Source: Candidatus Avipropionibacterium avicola (GTDB taxonomy: Bacteria > Actinomycetota > Actinomycetes > Propionibacteriales > Propionibacteriaceae). From it: a stretch of 16,683 nucleotides of DNA. Positions 1 to 6,321 of the stretch are shown piece by piece. The translations under genes were made by a program, and so were the position numbers. The DNA lies in the NCBI GenBank assembly GCA_018715445.1, contig DVLP01000020.1:1-16683 (forward strand), written 5' to 3'. The notes under the pieces were generated by a model. That model had not been told where the DNA came from. It searched no databases and was given only the letters and a program-made list of their open reading frames with translations. Position 1 is the stretch's first letter, and each line of letters opens with the position of its first letter.

Positions 1-459
1 TCAGTCCTGTGCTGACCTGACCCGCTGGTTGAGCTCGGCCACCGCACGTCGGGTGACCTCGCCCTCGCTGCCCTGCAGTCCGAACAGCATCAGCGTCTGT
101 GGCTCACCGTCGGGCTGTTCCTGGCGCAGCACGGCCACCGCCCACGGGTCGCCGGGTCGCAGCACCACCGAACGGATCTCGGACCACGCCAGGGTCCGCC
201 GGCGCCACGGGTTGCGGACGACCAGACCGGACTCCTCGGCTCCGACCCAGCTGCGGGCCAGCAGCCACAGCAGCACCAGGATGACCGCCAGGATCATCAG
301 CAGGGTGAGGATCTGGAAGGGTTGGAACATCGCGCGGATCTCCGGGGGGAAGGCGAACCAACCGATCACCGAGCCACCGATGAAGACGACGCTGAACCCG
401 ATCGCGGTGATGATCAGGACACGGGGTCGCCACCGGTGAGCGCGGGTCTGCTCAGCCAT
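1..459 (-). CDS. Small PH-domain (bPH) membrane protein
   Basis: A 152-residue protein. Two hydrophobic segments (about residues 14-37 and 45-71) form a membrane hairpin, followed by a C-terminal soluble part (about 72-150) that resembles the bacterial pleckstrin-homology fold: an EESGLVVRNPWRRRTLAW stretch, then WSEIRSVVLRPG and alternating strands ending in an amphipathic helix. The ATG lies 6 bases downstream of the hisG stop, with no promoter in between, so it is very probably the last gene of the hisE-hisG unit. A PH-domain gene after hisG is a common arrangement in Actinobacteria. No catalytic residues are evident; a membrane-associated scaffold or regulatory role is only a guess. The stop codon is at the very edge of the window, so the gene is complete. 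The family assignment rests on topology and motif feel and was not tested by a profile search. Confidence 0.8.
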   Translation of the reverse strand: MAEQTRAHRWRPRVLIITAIGFSVVFIGGSVIGWFAFPPEIRAMFQPFQILTLLMILAVILVLLWLLARSWVGAEESGLVVRNPWRRRTLAWSEIRSVVLRPGDPWAVAVLRQEQPDGEPQTLMLFGLQGSEGEVTRRAVAELNQRVRSAQD

Positions 460-465
460 CGCCGA

Positions 466-1323
466 TCACAACCGACAGGCGGCGATGTCGGTGACCAGGA
501 TGGCGCGGGCGCCGACCTCCCACAGGTCGTCCATCACCAATTGTGCCTGCTCCGAGGGCACCATGGCCCGGACCGCGACCCAACCGTCCTTGGCCAGCGG
601 CGACACGGTCGGTGACTCCTTGCCGGGGGTCACGCGGAAGGCCTCGTCGACCCGGTCGCTGGGGATGTCGTAGTCGACCATCACGTAGCTGCGGGCGGTG
701 AGCACGCCGTCGATGCGGCGCACCAACAGGTCCAGCCCGGCCGGCGGCTCGCCGTTGCGACGGATCAGGATCGCCTCGGACTCGAGGATCGGGTCACCGA
801 AGACCTCCAGGCCGGCCTTGCGCAGGCTGGTCCCGGTCTCCACCACATCGGCGATCGCATCGGCGACCCCGAGGCGGATCGACACCTCGACCGCACCGTC
901 CAGCTTGATCATCCGGGCGTCGATCCCCCGCGCGTGCAGGTACTGCGCGACCAGGCCGGGGTACGAGGTCGCCAGCCGCTTGCCGGCCAGCTCCTCGATC
1001 GAGCCCAGCTCCCCGGCCGGTGCGGCGAACCGGAACCGGCTCACCCCGAAGCCGAGGCCGAGGACCTCGGTGGCGGTGACGCCGGAGTCGACCAGCATGT
1101 CGCGTCCGGTGATCCCCAGGTCGAGGGTCCCCTCGCCCACGTACACGGCGATGTCGCGGGGACGCAGGTAGTAGAACTCGACGTTGTTGCGCTCGTCGTA
1201 CAGCACGAGCTCCTTGCCGTCGGAGCGTTGCCGGTAGCCGGCCTCGGTCAGGATGGCGGCGGCACCCTCGGACAGCGATCCCTTGTTGGGAACGGCGATG
1301 CGGAGTCGGGGTCGGTCAGGCAT
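466..1323 (-). CDS. hisG: ATP phosphoribosyltransferase HisG
   Basis: Catalyses the first step of histidine synthesis, ATP + PRPP to phosphoribosyl-ATP, in the cytoplasm. The 285-residue product is the long, feedback-regulated form and closely resembles mycobacterial HisG. It starts MPDRPRLRIAVPNKGSLSEG. Residues further on include FYYLRPRDIAVYVGEGTLDL and GITGRD, and the PRPP-binding signature (EVSIRLGVADAIADVVETG). A C-terminal ACT-like histidine-binding domain follows, from ESPTVSPLAKDGW to DIAACRL. The frame is open upstream to a GTG at 1380 whose GTGA overlaps the hisE stop, but family members begin at the internal ATG used here, which has an AGGAGAAG upstream (about 10-12 bases away). 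The gene follows hisE by about 53 bases and precedes the PH-domain gene by 6 bases, which indicates one operon. Confidence 0.95.
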   Translation of the reverse strand: MPDRPRLRIAVPNKGSLSEGAAAILTEAGYRQRSDGKELVLYDERNNVEFYYLRPRDIAVYVGEGTLDLGITGRDMLVDSGVTATEVLGLGFGVSRFRFAAPAGELGSIEELAGKRLATSYPGLVAQYLHARGIDARMIKLDGAVEVSIRLGVADAIADVVETGTSLRKAGLEVFGDPILESEAILIRRNGEPPAGLDLLVRRIDGVLTARSYVMVDYDIPSDRVDEAFRVTPGKESPTVSPLAKDGWVAVRAMVPSEQAQLVMDDLWEVGARAILVTDIAACRL

Positions 1324-1376
1324 GGGTTCGTACTTCTCCTCGTGGGCATGGCTGGACGGGTCGGCGGAGCGAGGAG

Positions 1377-1673
1377 TCACAGATGTCGATAGACGTCCTC
1401 GAGGTCCAGCTCGAGGCTGACCATCAGCACCTGCAGGTGATACAGCAGCTGGCTGATCTCCTCGGCGGCCTCGTCCCTGGACTCGTACTCCGCCGCCATC
1501 CAGACCTCTGCGGCCTCCTCGACGATCTTCTTGCCGATGGCATGGACCCCGGCATCGAGCTGGGCGACCGTTCCCGACCCGGCAGGCCTGGTACGGGCCT
1601 TCTCGGTGAGTTCGGCGAAGAGCGCCTCGAACGTCTTGGAGGCGGGCGGATCGACCGGAGAGGTGGCTGACAC
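1377..1673 (-). CDS. hisE: Phosphoribosyl-ATP pyrophosphatase HisE
   Basis: Hydrolyses phosphoribosyl-ATP to phosphoribosyl-AMP and pyrophosphate, the second step of histidine synthesis and directly downstream of the HisG reaction. The 98-residue protein is of family size for stand-alone HisE (no fused HisI). It is an all-alpha MazG-like fold: [16 protein letters not shown], then [15 protein letters not shown] with the metal-binding acidic residues, and [18 protein letters not shown]. The start is a GTG. It sits 7 bases after a TAGGCT hexamer, so the mRNA may be leaderless; a GAGGG could also act as a weak ribosome binding site. The ribM stop codon is only 5 bases upstream of this GTG, so the gene may also be read from the riboswitch promoter. 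Confidence 0.93.
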   Translation of the reverse strand: MSATSPVDPPASKTFEALFAELTEKARTRPAGSGTVAQLDAGVHAIGKKIVEEAAEVWMAAEYESRDEAAEEISQLLYHLQVLMVSLELDLEDVYRHL

Positions 1674-1686
1674 GGCCCTCAGCCTA
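1674..1686 (-). promoter_or_regulatory. Putative leaderless promoter -10 of hisE
   Basis: On the minus strand the sequence reads TAGGCT (1686-1681), seven bases, then the GTG start of hisE. TANNNT placed 6-7 bases before the start codon is the typical arrangement of leaderless transcripts in Actinobacteria. The hexamer overlaps the TGA stop of ribM, so hisE would have its own promoter inside the end of the upstream gene. No clear -35 is seen. Confidence 0.5.
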
Positions 1687-2398
1687 CCGGTTCACCCGCG
1701 CCCACCTCCGCCTCGTCCGCAGCACCGGCGGCCGTGGTCGCGGCGTCACGGCGCGACACCCGCCACCACTGGACGAAGCCGATCAGGCAGAAGAAGCCGT
1801 AGAAGGCGTACATCATGGCGCTGGGATAGAACCCGGCGATGACCAGGGTCGGCACCCCGACCAGGTCGACCGCGATCCAGATCAACCAGAACTCGACATA
1901 GCCGCGGGCCATCCCGTAGGTGGCCATGATCGAGCCGGCCAGGATCCAGGCGTCGACGGTCGGCCCCCACGAGCCGAGCGCGGCGAGCACGAAGTACAGC
2001 ACCACCCACAACCCGAGGTAGCAGCCGACCAGCACGCCGCGCTCGCGCCAACTGGCCCACCGTGGGGCGACCGCTTCCTTGCCACCGTGGCTGTTGCGGT
2101 AGCGCCACCACTGCACCCAGCCGTACACCGAGACCGCCACGAAGAAGACCTGGCGTCCGGCCTGGCCCCACAGGGTCAGGTCCTGCGGATTGCCGAAGAT
2201 CACGCCGGTGAACACGGTGAACAACAAGACGTTGCCGATGATGCCCACCGGCCAGGCCCAGACTCGGCGCACCATGCCCAACCAGGCACTGGCCAGGCCG
2301 AACACGTTGCCGATGATTTCGCGCCACAGGATTGGCTGGCCGAACCCCAGATGGAGTTCGGCATTCAGCAACCCGTTGAGCAGTTCAGAGATCTCCAT
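1679..2398 (-). CDS. ribM: RibM/PnuX-type riboflavin transporter (PnuC family)
   Basis: A 239-residue polytopic membrane protein of the PnuC family. Family features visible are [64 protein letters not shown] and a terminal [14 protein letters not shown], with about seven hydrophobic segments. PnuC proteins carry nicotinamide riboside, but actinobacterial members behind an FMN riboswitch (RibM/PnuX of Corynebacterium and Streptomyces) import riboflavin. An FMN aptamer lies at 2513-2668 on the same strand, so riboflavin is the likely substrate. The ATG has an AGGAG seven bases upstream, which the leader can base-pair away. No kinase domain is attached. The next gene, hisE, begins 5 bases after the stop. 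Specificity for riboflavin over nicotinamide riboside is inferred from the riboswitch, not from residues. Confidence 0.9.
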   Translation of the reverse strand: MEISELLNGLLNAELHLGFGQPILWREIIGNVFGLASAWLGMVRRVWAWPVGIIGNVLLFTVFTGVIFGNPQDLTLWGQAGRQVFFVAVSVYGWVQWWRYRNSHGGKEAVAPRWASWRERGVLVGCYLGLWVVLYFVLAALGSWGPTVDAWILAGSIMATYGMARGYVEFWLIWIAVDLVGVPTLVIAGFYPSAMMYAFYGFFCLIGFVQWWRVSRRDAATTAAGAADEAEVGAGEPVG

Positions 2399-2512
2399 CG
2401 CGGAGCTCCTCCACTTCCCTCAGGTCGCACGAATGCCGGGGTGTGTGGAGGGCCGGACGGCTCGCGCATCGGCGAGGCTGCGGCACGGTTGGCGTACCGA
2501 CGACCGTCAGGC
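2399..2512 (-). promoter_or_regulatory. Riboswitch expression platform with SD-sequestering helix
   Basis: Leader between the aptamer and the ribM ATG. The minus strand contains CCTCCAC (2451-2445), which is perfectly complementary over 7 bases to GTGGAGG (2414-2408), and the latter overlaps the ribosome binding site AGGAG (2410-2406). A helix between them would hide the ribosome binding site. The same CCTCC can instead pair with GGAGG (2524-2520) next to and within the 3' strand of aptamer helix P1. This suggests that FMN binding forms P1, frees CCTCCAC and shuts translation. No uridine-rich terminator is visible, in line with translational control. The pairing is seen in the sequence; the mechanism is inferred. 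Confidence 0.6.
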
Positions 2513-2668
2513 CACGTGTCCTCCCATCCGGACTTTGACCGTCGGTCGTGGATTTGCACCACGTCAACCAATGACTGGAGGCCATCGGGTCGCGGACTGA
2601 CCTGGGTCTGCATCGGGCAGACCCGGGATCACCGCCGGTTCGGAATTGCACCGACCCCGGAACACGTG
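2513..2668 (-). ncRNA. FMN riboswitch (RFN element) aptamer
   Basis: Read on the minus strand, the conserved RFN landmarks occur in order. P1 5' strand is CACGTGTTC from 2668. It is followed by GGGGTCGGTGCAATTCC and CCGAACCGGCGGT (2643-2631), and then a variable stem (GGGTCTGCCCGATGCAGACCC). Next come AGTCCGCGA, GTTGACGTGGTGCAAATCC with its hairpin, GACCGACGGTCAAAGTCC, and GGATGGGAGGAC (2529-2518), and P1 closes with ACACGTG at 2513. These are the signature blocks of FMN-sensing riboswitches. A small leader hairpin (CGAGT/ACTCG, 2669-2682) sits just upstream. The first gene downstream is a PnuC-family transporter, a known partner of this riboswitch. Confidence 0.95.
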
Positions 2669-2691
2669 CGAGTTCTCACTCGTCGGGGCCC

Positions 2692-2697
2692 ATTGTG
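2692..2697 (-). promoter_or_regulatory. Candidate -10 of the riboswitch transcript
   Basis: CACAAT on the minus strand, about 24 bases before the aptamer P1 helix; a TGACCG about 18 bases further upstream could serve as a poor -35. Transcription would start near 2685 and include the small hairpin and the whole aptamer. Support is positional only. Confidence 0.3.
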
Positions 2698-2700
2698 CCA

Positions 2701-2713
2701 CGCTCGGCGAGCG
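2701..2713 (-). terminator. Short GC hairpin after the binding-protein gene
   Basis: CGCTC-GGC-GAGCG forms a 5-bp stem with a 3-base loop, starting 6 bases after the stop codon of the substrate-binding protein. There is no uridine tract. It could weakly end that transcript ahead of the riboswitch promoter. It is short and may be chance in GC-rich DNA. Confidence 0.2.
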
Positions 2714-2718
2714 GTCGG

Positions 2719-3498
2719 TCACTCCTGCAGGGCTTTGGACATCTGAGGGATCAGGGTGTCCAGGGCGTGGTGCATCGCCAGCGGGCTCCTGGTCGAGAAC
2801 GCGAGGTCCTCCAGGATGAACAGCCGGTCATGGCGGTACGAGTCGACCCCGGTCAACGCGGGATAGGCCTTCTCCAGCCCGGCCTTGTCGAGCCCGAAGG
2901 TGTAGGCCAGCACGATGTCGGCGTCGTGGTCGGACAGGTTCTCCCCCGAGAAGGTCTGCGAGTTCTCGCCCTTCTCGGCGAGTTCACGCGACCCGTCGGT
3001 CGGCTCGAAGCCGAGCCGATAGAGCATGGAGTCCACGCCATGGTCCGCGGCGTACTCACTCGCCTGCCCGTCCCACATGTCCCAGTAGGTGATCGTCCTG
3101 CCGGCGAACTCCGGGTGAGCAGCGGCCTGGTCGGCGGCGATCGCCTCGTAGTTCGGGTCGCCCGCCGGCCACGCCTCGGGCTCGGCACCCCCGAGCTCGG
3201 CCTCGGCCCAGGCTCCCACCCCGTGCGGATGCCCGTACTGGGACTTGATCCCGACCGGCACCACCCCGAGCGACAGCAGGATCTCGGCATCCAGTTCGTA
3301 CATCGCGACCACCCGGACCGGCTCGGCCTCGACCACGGTCTCGCCTAACTCGTGGGCGATGATGGTGACGGGGAAGGCCGACGCGGCGTCGGTGATGGCC
3401 GGCTCCGGTCCGGCATCGGCGGAACCATGGCATCCCGCCAGCACGCACACCATCAGTACGGACACCAGTGCCGGCAGCCATCGTCGGGTCATTCGCAT
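2719..3498 (-). CDS. Iron-siderophore ABC transporter substrate-binding lipoprotein, shortened
   Basis: A 259-residue lipoprotein resembling FecB/FepB-type siderophore-binding proteins. The signal peptide ends in a lipobox VLAGC with Cys23 as the lipid anchor. Typical motifs follow: PVRVVAMYELDAEILLSLGVVPVG (about 60-83), YGHPHGVGAW, then GDPNYEAIAA (113-122). Family members normally run on from this point into a long central part (K/LPDLI...). Here the next residues are DQAAAHPEFAGRTI, which normally occur about 70-80 residues later. The total is correspondingly short compared with about 320-340 in the family. The C-terminal lobe (LGFEPT, LSDHDADIVLAYTF, YPALTGVDSYRHDRLFIL) is present. No permease or ATPase gene is nearby. 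The start sits 6 bases after TACTGT, a leaderless -10 that overlaps a DtxR-like box. Whether the protein still binds a ligand is doubtful. Confidence 0.8.
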   Translation of the reverse strand: MRMTRRWLPALVSVLMVCVLAGCHGSADAGPEPAITDAASAFPVTIIAHELGETVVEAEPVRVVAMYELDAEILLSLGVVPVGIKSQYGHPHGVGAWAEAELGGAEPEAWPAGDPNYEAIAADQAAAHPEFAGRTITYWDMWDGQASEYAADHGVDSMLYRLGFEPTDGSRELAEKGENSQTFSGENLSDHDADIVLAYTFGLDKAGLEKAYPALTGVDSYRHDRLFILEDLAFSTRSPLAMHHALDTLIPQMSKALQE

Positions 3499-3504
3499 GA
3501 CTCA

Positions 3505-3510
3505 ACAGTA
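3505..3510 (-). promoter_or_regulatory. Putative leaderless -10 of the siderophore-binding protein
   Basis: TACTGT on the minus strand, then six bases (TGAGTC), then the ATG at 3498. It matches TANNNT at the distance used for leaderless starts elsewhere in this window. The adjacent iron box would cover it. Confidence 0.45.
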
Positions 3511-3527
3511 AGGCTAGCCTTGGCTAA
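3509..3527 (-). promoter_or_regulatory. DtxR/IdeR-type iron box
   Basis: The plus strand reads TAAGGCTAGCCTTGGCTAA, which agrees at 13 of 19 positions with the DtxR/IdeR consensus TTAGGTTAGGCTAACCTAA. It contains an exact 10-bp palindrome, AGGCTAGCCT. It overlaps the edge of the -10 hexamer and the spacer upstream, where an iron-loaded repressor would block RNA polymerase. The downstream gene is a siderophore-type binding protein, which fits iron control. Confidence 0.65.
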
Positions 3528-3578
3528 CCTCGTGCACTGCCAGCGACTGAGACGACGCGATTCTCGTACGGGACGCGA

Positions 3579-4850
3579 TCAGGACAGATCGACGCCGAGG
3601 ACGGCCTCCACCAGGTCGGCCACCTGGCCCGGCGCCTCGGGATCGCTCCCCTCCGCGTCGACCCAGGCGTCGACGGCGGCCAGCGCGGCCGGGGCGTCCA
3701 GGTCATGGCGCAACGCTCGGCGGACGGTACGGACGGTCTCGGCGGCAGGGGCACCGGTCCCGGCCCGTACGGCGTCGCGCCAGCGGTCCAGTCGCTCGCC
3801 TGCCTCGGTCAGCAGGTGCGGGGTCCAGGACCAGTCATTGCGGTAGTGCTGGGAGAGCAGCGCGAGCCGGATCGCCATCGGGTCGGCGCCGTCACGGCGC
3901 AACTGCGAGACCAGGACCAGGTTGCCGCGCGACTTGGACATCTTCTCGCCGTCCAGGCCGACCATCCCCCCGTGGACGTAGGCCCGGGCCAGCTCGGCCC
4001 CGTTGACAGTGCGGGCCTGGGAGGCACACATCTCGTGGTGGGGGAAGATCAGGTCCGATCCCCCACCCTGGACGTCGAACGCGTCGCCGAGGTGTTGCCG
4101 CGCGATCGCGGTGCACTCGATGTGCCAGCCGGGTCGCCCGGTCCCCAGGGCGGACTCCCAGCCGGGCTCACCGGCACGCTGCTGCAGCCACACCAGGCAG
4201 TCGAAGGGGTCGACCTTGCCGGCCCGGTCGGGATCGCCGCCGCGCTCGGCGAAGATCGGCATCATCTGCTCGCGGGTCCAGCCCGAGACCGAGCCGAAGT
4301 CGTCATCGGCGCTGCAACGGAAGTACCAGTCCGGCTCGCCTTCTTCGAGTTGGTAGACGCTGCCCTGCTCACGCAGCTGCTCCACCAGGTCGACCACGAG
4401 GTCGATCGACTCGACCGCGCCGGCGTACACGTCGGGCGGCAACACCCGCAGCGCAGCCATGTCGGTGCGGAACAGCTCGATCTGGTCCTCGGCCAGGTCC
4501 TGCCAGGCGACACCGGTCGCCGTGGCCCTTTCCAGCAAGGGATCGTCGACATCGGTGATGTTCTGCACGTAGCGCACGTCGAGGCCGGCGTCGCGCCACT
4601 GCCGCTGCAGCAGGTCGAAGGCCAGGTAGGTGTTGGCGTGGCCGAGGTGGGTGGCGTCGTACGGGGTGATCCCGCAGACGTACAGCCGCGCGGTGCCGTC
4701 GGCCGGTTCGACCGGGGCCAGCGAGTCGGTCGCCGTGTCGTGGACCAGGACCGGCCCGGCGTCGGAGTCGGCGGGGGCGGGAGCCAGGCCGCCGGCGGCA
4801 CGAGCGGAGCTGACCAACGAGCCCGGGGTGGGCGGATTCCACGACTGCAT
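3579..4850 (-). CDS. mshC: L-cysteine:1D-myo-inositol 2-amino-2-deoxy-glucopyranoside ligase MshC
   Basis: ATP-dependent ligation of cysteine to glucosaminyl-inositol, the third enzymatic stage of mycothiol synthesis; a class I cysteinyl-tRNA synthetase paralogue. The 423-residue protein has the MshC-type N-terminus [26 protein letters not shown] follows, with the zinc-ligand Cys59 and HIGH-like HLGH (68-71), then [46 protein letters not shown], and KMSKS (303-307). The C-terminal helical part is much shorter than in CysS, as expected for MshC. Compared with mycobacterial MshC it has about 20 extra Ala/Pro-rich residues after the first ten. The ATG is preceded by TAGGCT and six bases, so it is probably leaderless. 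It is the first of a conserved neighbourhood with the SCO1664 and DUF3090 families. Confidence 0.96.
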   Translation of the reverse strand: MQSWNPPTPGSLVSSARAAGGLAPAPADSDAGPVLVHDTATDSLAPVEPADGTARLYVCGITPYDATHLGHANTYLAFDLLQRQWRDAGLDVRYVQNITDVDDPLLERATATGVAWQDLAEDQIELFRTDMAALRVLPPDVYAGAVESIDLVVDLVEQLREQGSVYQLEEGEPDWYFRCSADDDFGSVSGWTREQMMPIFAERGGDPDRAGKVDPFDCLVWLQQRAGEPGWESALGTGRPGWHIECTAIARQHLGDAFDVQGGGSDLIFPHHEMCASQARTVNGAELARAYVHGGMVGLDGEKMSKSRGNLVLVSQLRRDGADPMAIRLALLSQHYRNDWSWTPHLLTEAGERLDRWRDAVRAGTGAPAAETVRTVRRALRHDLDAPAALAAVDAWVDAEGSDPEAPGQVADLVEAVLGVDLS

Positions 4851-4856
4851 GGGCTC

Positions 4857-4862
4857 AGCCTA
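4857..4862 (-). promoter_or_regulatory. Putative leaderless -10 of mshC
   Basis: TAGGCT on the minus strand, six bases (GAGCCC), then ATG at 4850. The same hexamer and spacing occur before the DUF3090 and LLM genes. No ribosome binding site of normal strength or -35 box is seen. Confidence 0.55.
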
Positions 4863-4892
4863 CGGAACCACGCCACCGCCCGCGCCGGTGGT

Positions 4893-5696
4893 TCACCAGA
4901 GCGGCCACGGCACGGCGGGGGCGTCGTCACGCGGGCCCGGCAGGCCGTCCTCGAGCAGGCGGGCGCCACGGTCGGCGATCGCCTCGATCTCCGGGGCGCT
5001 CAACCACTCGTCCAGTTCGTCGAGATGGGCCAGTGCCGTGGTCACCATCGTGCGTTCGGCCTCGTCCAGCGGCTCACCGGCCCAACCCCACAACAGGGTC
5101 CGCAGCTTGTCGTCGACGTGGAAGCTCACTCCGTGATCACAGCCGAACAGGTGGCCGTCGTCCAGCAGCAGGTGACCGGCCTTGCGGTCGGCATTGTTGG
5201 CCAGCGCATCGAAGACCGCGATCCGTCGCAACCGAGGGTCGTCGGCATGGACCACGGCCAACAGGTGCCGTTCCTCGTCCTCGGCGTGCAGCACGGTGTG
5301 CCACCCGGGTGGCACCTGGTCGGCCGGCACCAGGTCCACCAGGGCACTGTCGGGGTGCGGGTCGGCCTCACCGGTCGGGACCGGGCCGACCCAGCGCTGG
5401 GCCGAGCCCGGGCCGTACGGACCCTCGACCATCGTGGTGTACGGGACGACGTCGAAGCCACCGGCCGCCGACAGCCGGTGGGCCGCCACCTCACGCAGGC
5501 CGAGGGTGTGGGTCGGGAAGTCCCACAGCTCGCGTTCGCCGCGGATCGGCTTGTGGACAACGGGGATCTCGCCGTCGCTGCCGTGCACCACCGCGAGGAA
5601 GGAGGCGTTCGAAGCGGCCACCAGACGTCCGGTGAGCTCCAGTTCGCCGGACAGGTCGACCGGGTCCAGCGCCGGGTGGGAGCTGCTCGTGGTCAG
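4893..5696 (-). CDS. SCO1664-family PI3/4-kinase-like protein, start unresolved
   Basis: Member of the Actinobacteria-restricted SCO1664 family (TIGR03843), remotely like phosphatidylinositol 3/4-kinases. The recognisable domain begins at LSGELELTGRLVAASNASFL. It continues with VVHKPIRGERELWDFP (candidate ATP-binding Lys), LREVAAHRLSAAGGFDVVPYT, and the catalytic-loop-like FDALANNADRKAGHLLL, then GCDHGVSFH (DHG as metal site). It ends in PWPLW. The only ATG/GTG/TTG starts in frame are a GTG at 5825, which would add about 43 residues that are just another frame of the conserved DUF3090 C-terminus, and a GTG at 5621, which falls inside the domain. The CTG at 5696, 13 bases after the DUF3090 stop, is used here as a placeholder. 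Substrate unknown. It lies between mshC and DUF3090, all on one strand. Confidence 0.82.
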   Translation of the reverse strand: MTTSSSHPALDPVDLSGELELTGRLVAASNASFLAVVHGSDGEIPVVHKPIRGERELWDFPTHTLGLREVAAHRLSAAGGFDVVPYTTMVEGPYGPGSAQRWVGPVPTGEADPHPDSALVDLVPADQVPPGWHTVLHAEDEERHLLAVVHADDPRLRRIAVFDALANNADRKAGHLLLDDGHLFGCDHGVSFHVDDKLRTLLWGWAGEPLDEAERTMVTTALAHLDELDEWLSAPEIEAIADRGARLLEDGLPGPRDDAPAVPWPLW

Positions 5697-5709
5697 TTCG
5701 ACACCCGAT

Positions 5710-6303
5710 TCAGAACAGGGGCCGGCGATAGCCGTTGGCCCGTGGACAGATGTGGCCCTCCGGTTCGAGGGGCTGCAGGCAGAACGGGCACGGTGGCCGC
5801 CCCGCCGCGACCAGCGCCTCCGCACGGGCGACGAACTCGCGGGCGTCGTCGGCGGTGATGCTGATGATGAAGACCTCGTTCGCCCCCACCCCGGCGGAGG
5901 CCCGCTCGTCCTCGGCCTCGTCGTCGCCGACCAGGTCCTCGACGGCCTCCGGAGTTGCCTCGGAGGTGGAGAACAGCTCGATCACGACCCGTTCCTCACT
6001 GCTCTCCCAGGCCAGGGTCATGTCACCGACCCGGAACTCCTCGGTGATCGGGGCGTCCAACGGTTCGGTGTCGCGGGCCTGCCCCGGAGGATCGGGGACC
6101 GGGTCGGTGGTCATCCCGCGCAGCGTGACCTCGTTGAGGATCGTGGTCAGGTGCTCGGCCAGCACGGAGACCTGTTGCTTCTCGCAACCGACGCTGGTGA
6201 TCCGGTTGCCTTCGCGGGCCTGCAGGAAGAAGGCGCGATCGCCCGGTTCGCCCACGGTGCCGGCGACGAACCGATCCGGGGAGTCATAACGATGGACCAG
6301 CAT
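5710..6303 (-). CDS. DUF3090 family protein
   Basis: A 197-residue protein of the DUF3090 family (TIGR03847), found in Actinobacteria beside the SCO1664 family and the MSMEG_4193 phosphatase. Its function is not known. It begins MLVHRYDSPDRFVAGTVG, followed by GDRAFFLQAREGNRITSV and EKQQVSVLAEHL. A middle part is TLAWESSEERVVIELF, and an acidic linker runs through about residues 120-135. The C-terminal CPFC...HICPRANGYRR has three cysteines and a histidine spaced like a zinc ribbon or zinc knuckle. The ATG sits six bases after TAGGCT, so it is probably leaderless even though the phosphatase gene ends only 18 bases upstream. The SCO1664-family gene follows closely. Confidence 0.93.
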   Translation of the reverse strand: MLVHRYDSPDRFVAGTVGEPGDRAFFLQAREGNRITSVGCEKQQVSVLAEHLTTILNEVTLRGMTTDPVPDPPGQARDTEPLDAPITEEFRVGDMTLAWESSEERVVIELFSTSEATPEAVEDLVGDDEAEDERASAGVGANEVFIISITADDAREFVARAEALVAAGRPPCPFCLQPLEPEGHICPRANGYRRPLF

Positions 6304-6309
6304 GCCCCC

Positions 6310-6315
6310 AGCCTA
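6310..6315 (-). promoter_or_regulatory. Putative leaderless -10 of the DUF3090 gene
   Basis: TAGGCT on the minus strand, six bases (GGGGGC), then ATG at 6303. It lies entirely within the 18-base gap after the phosphatase stop codon. The DUF3090 gene may thus be transcribed on its own as well as by read-through. Confidence 0.5.
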
Positions 6316-6321
6316 ACGGTG

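Noticed and set aside
1324..1380. GTG start of hisG at 1380, overlapping the hisE stop as GTGA
   Set aside because: It would add 19 residues ([19 protein letters not shown]) not found in HisG. The internal ATG has an AGGAG-type site and matches the family N-terminus. Coupling through the overlap cannot be excluded.
2365..2651. Short open frames (82 and 88 codons, minus strand; others on plus) across the riboswitch
   Set aside because: They coincide with the conserved FMN aptamer and its leader, which fully explain the sequence; no plausible protein.
3705..5858. A 717-codon plus-strand open frame
   Set aside because: It is antisense to mshC and the SCO1664 gene. It has low-complexity Gly/Val/Asp/Gln-rich composition and no motif, as expected of a GC-rich shadow frame.
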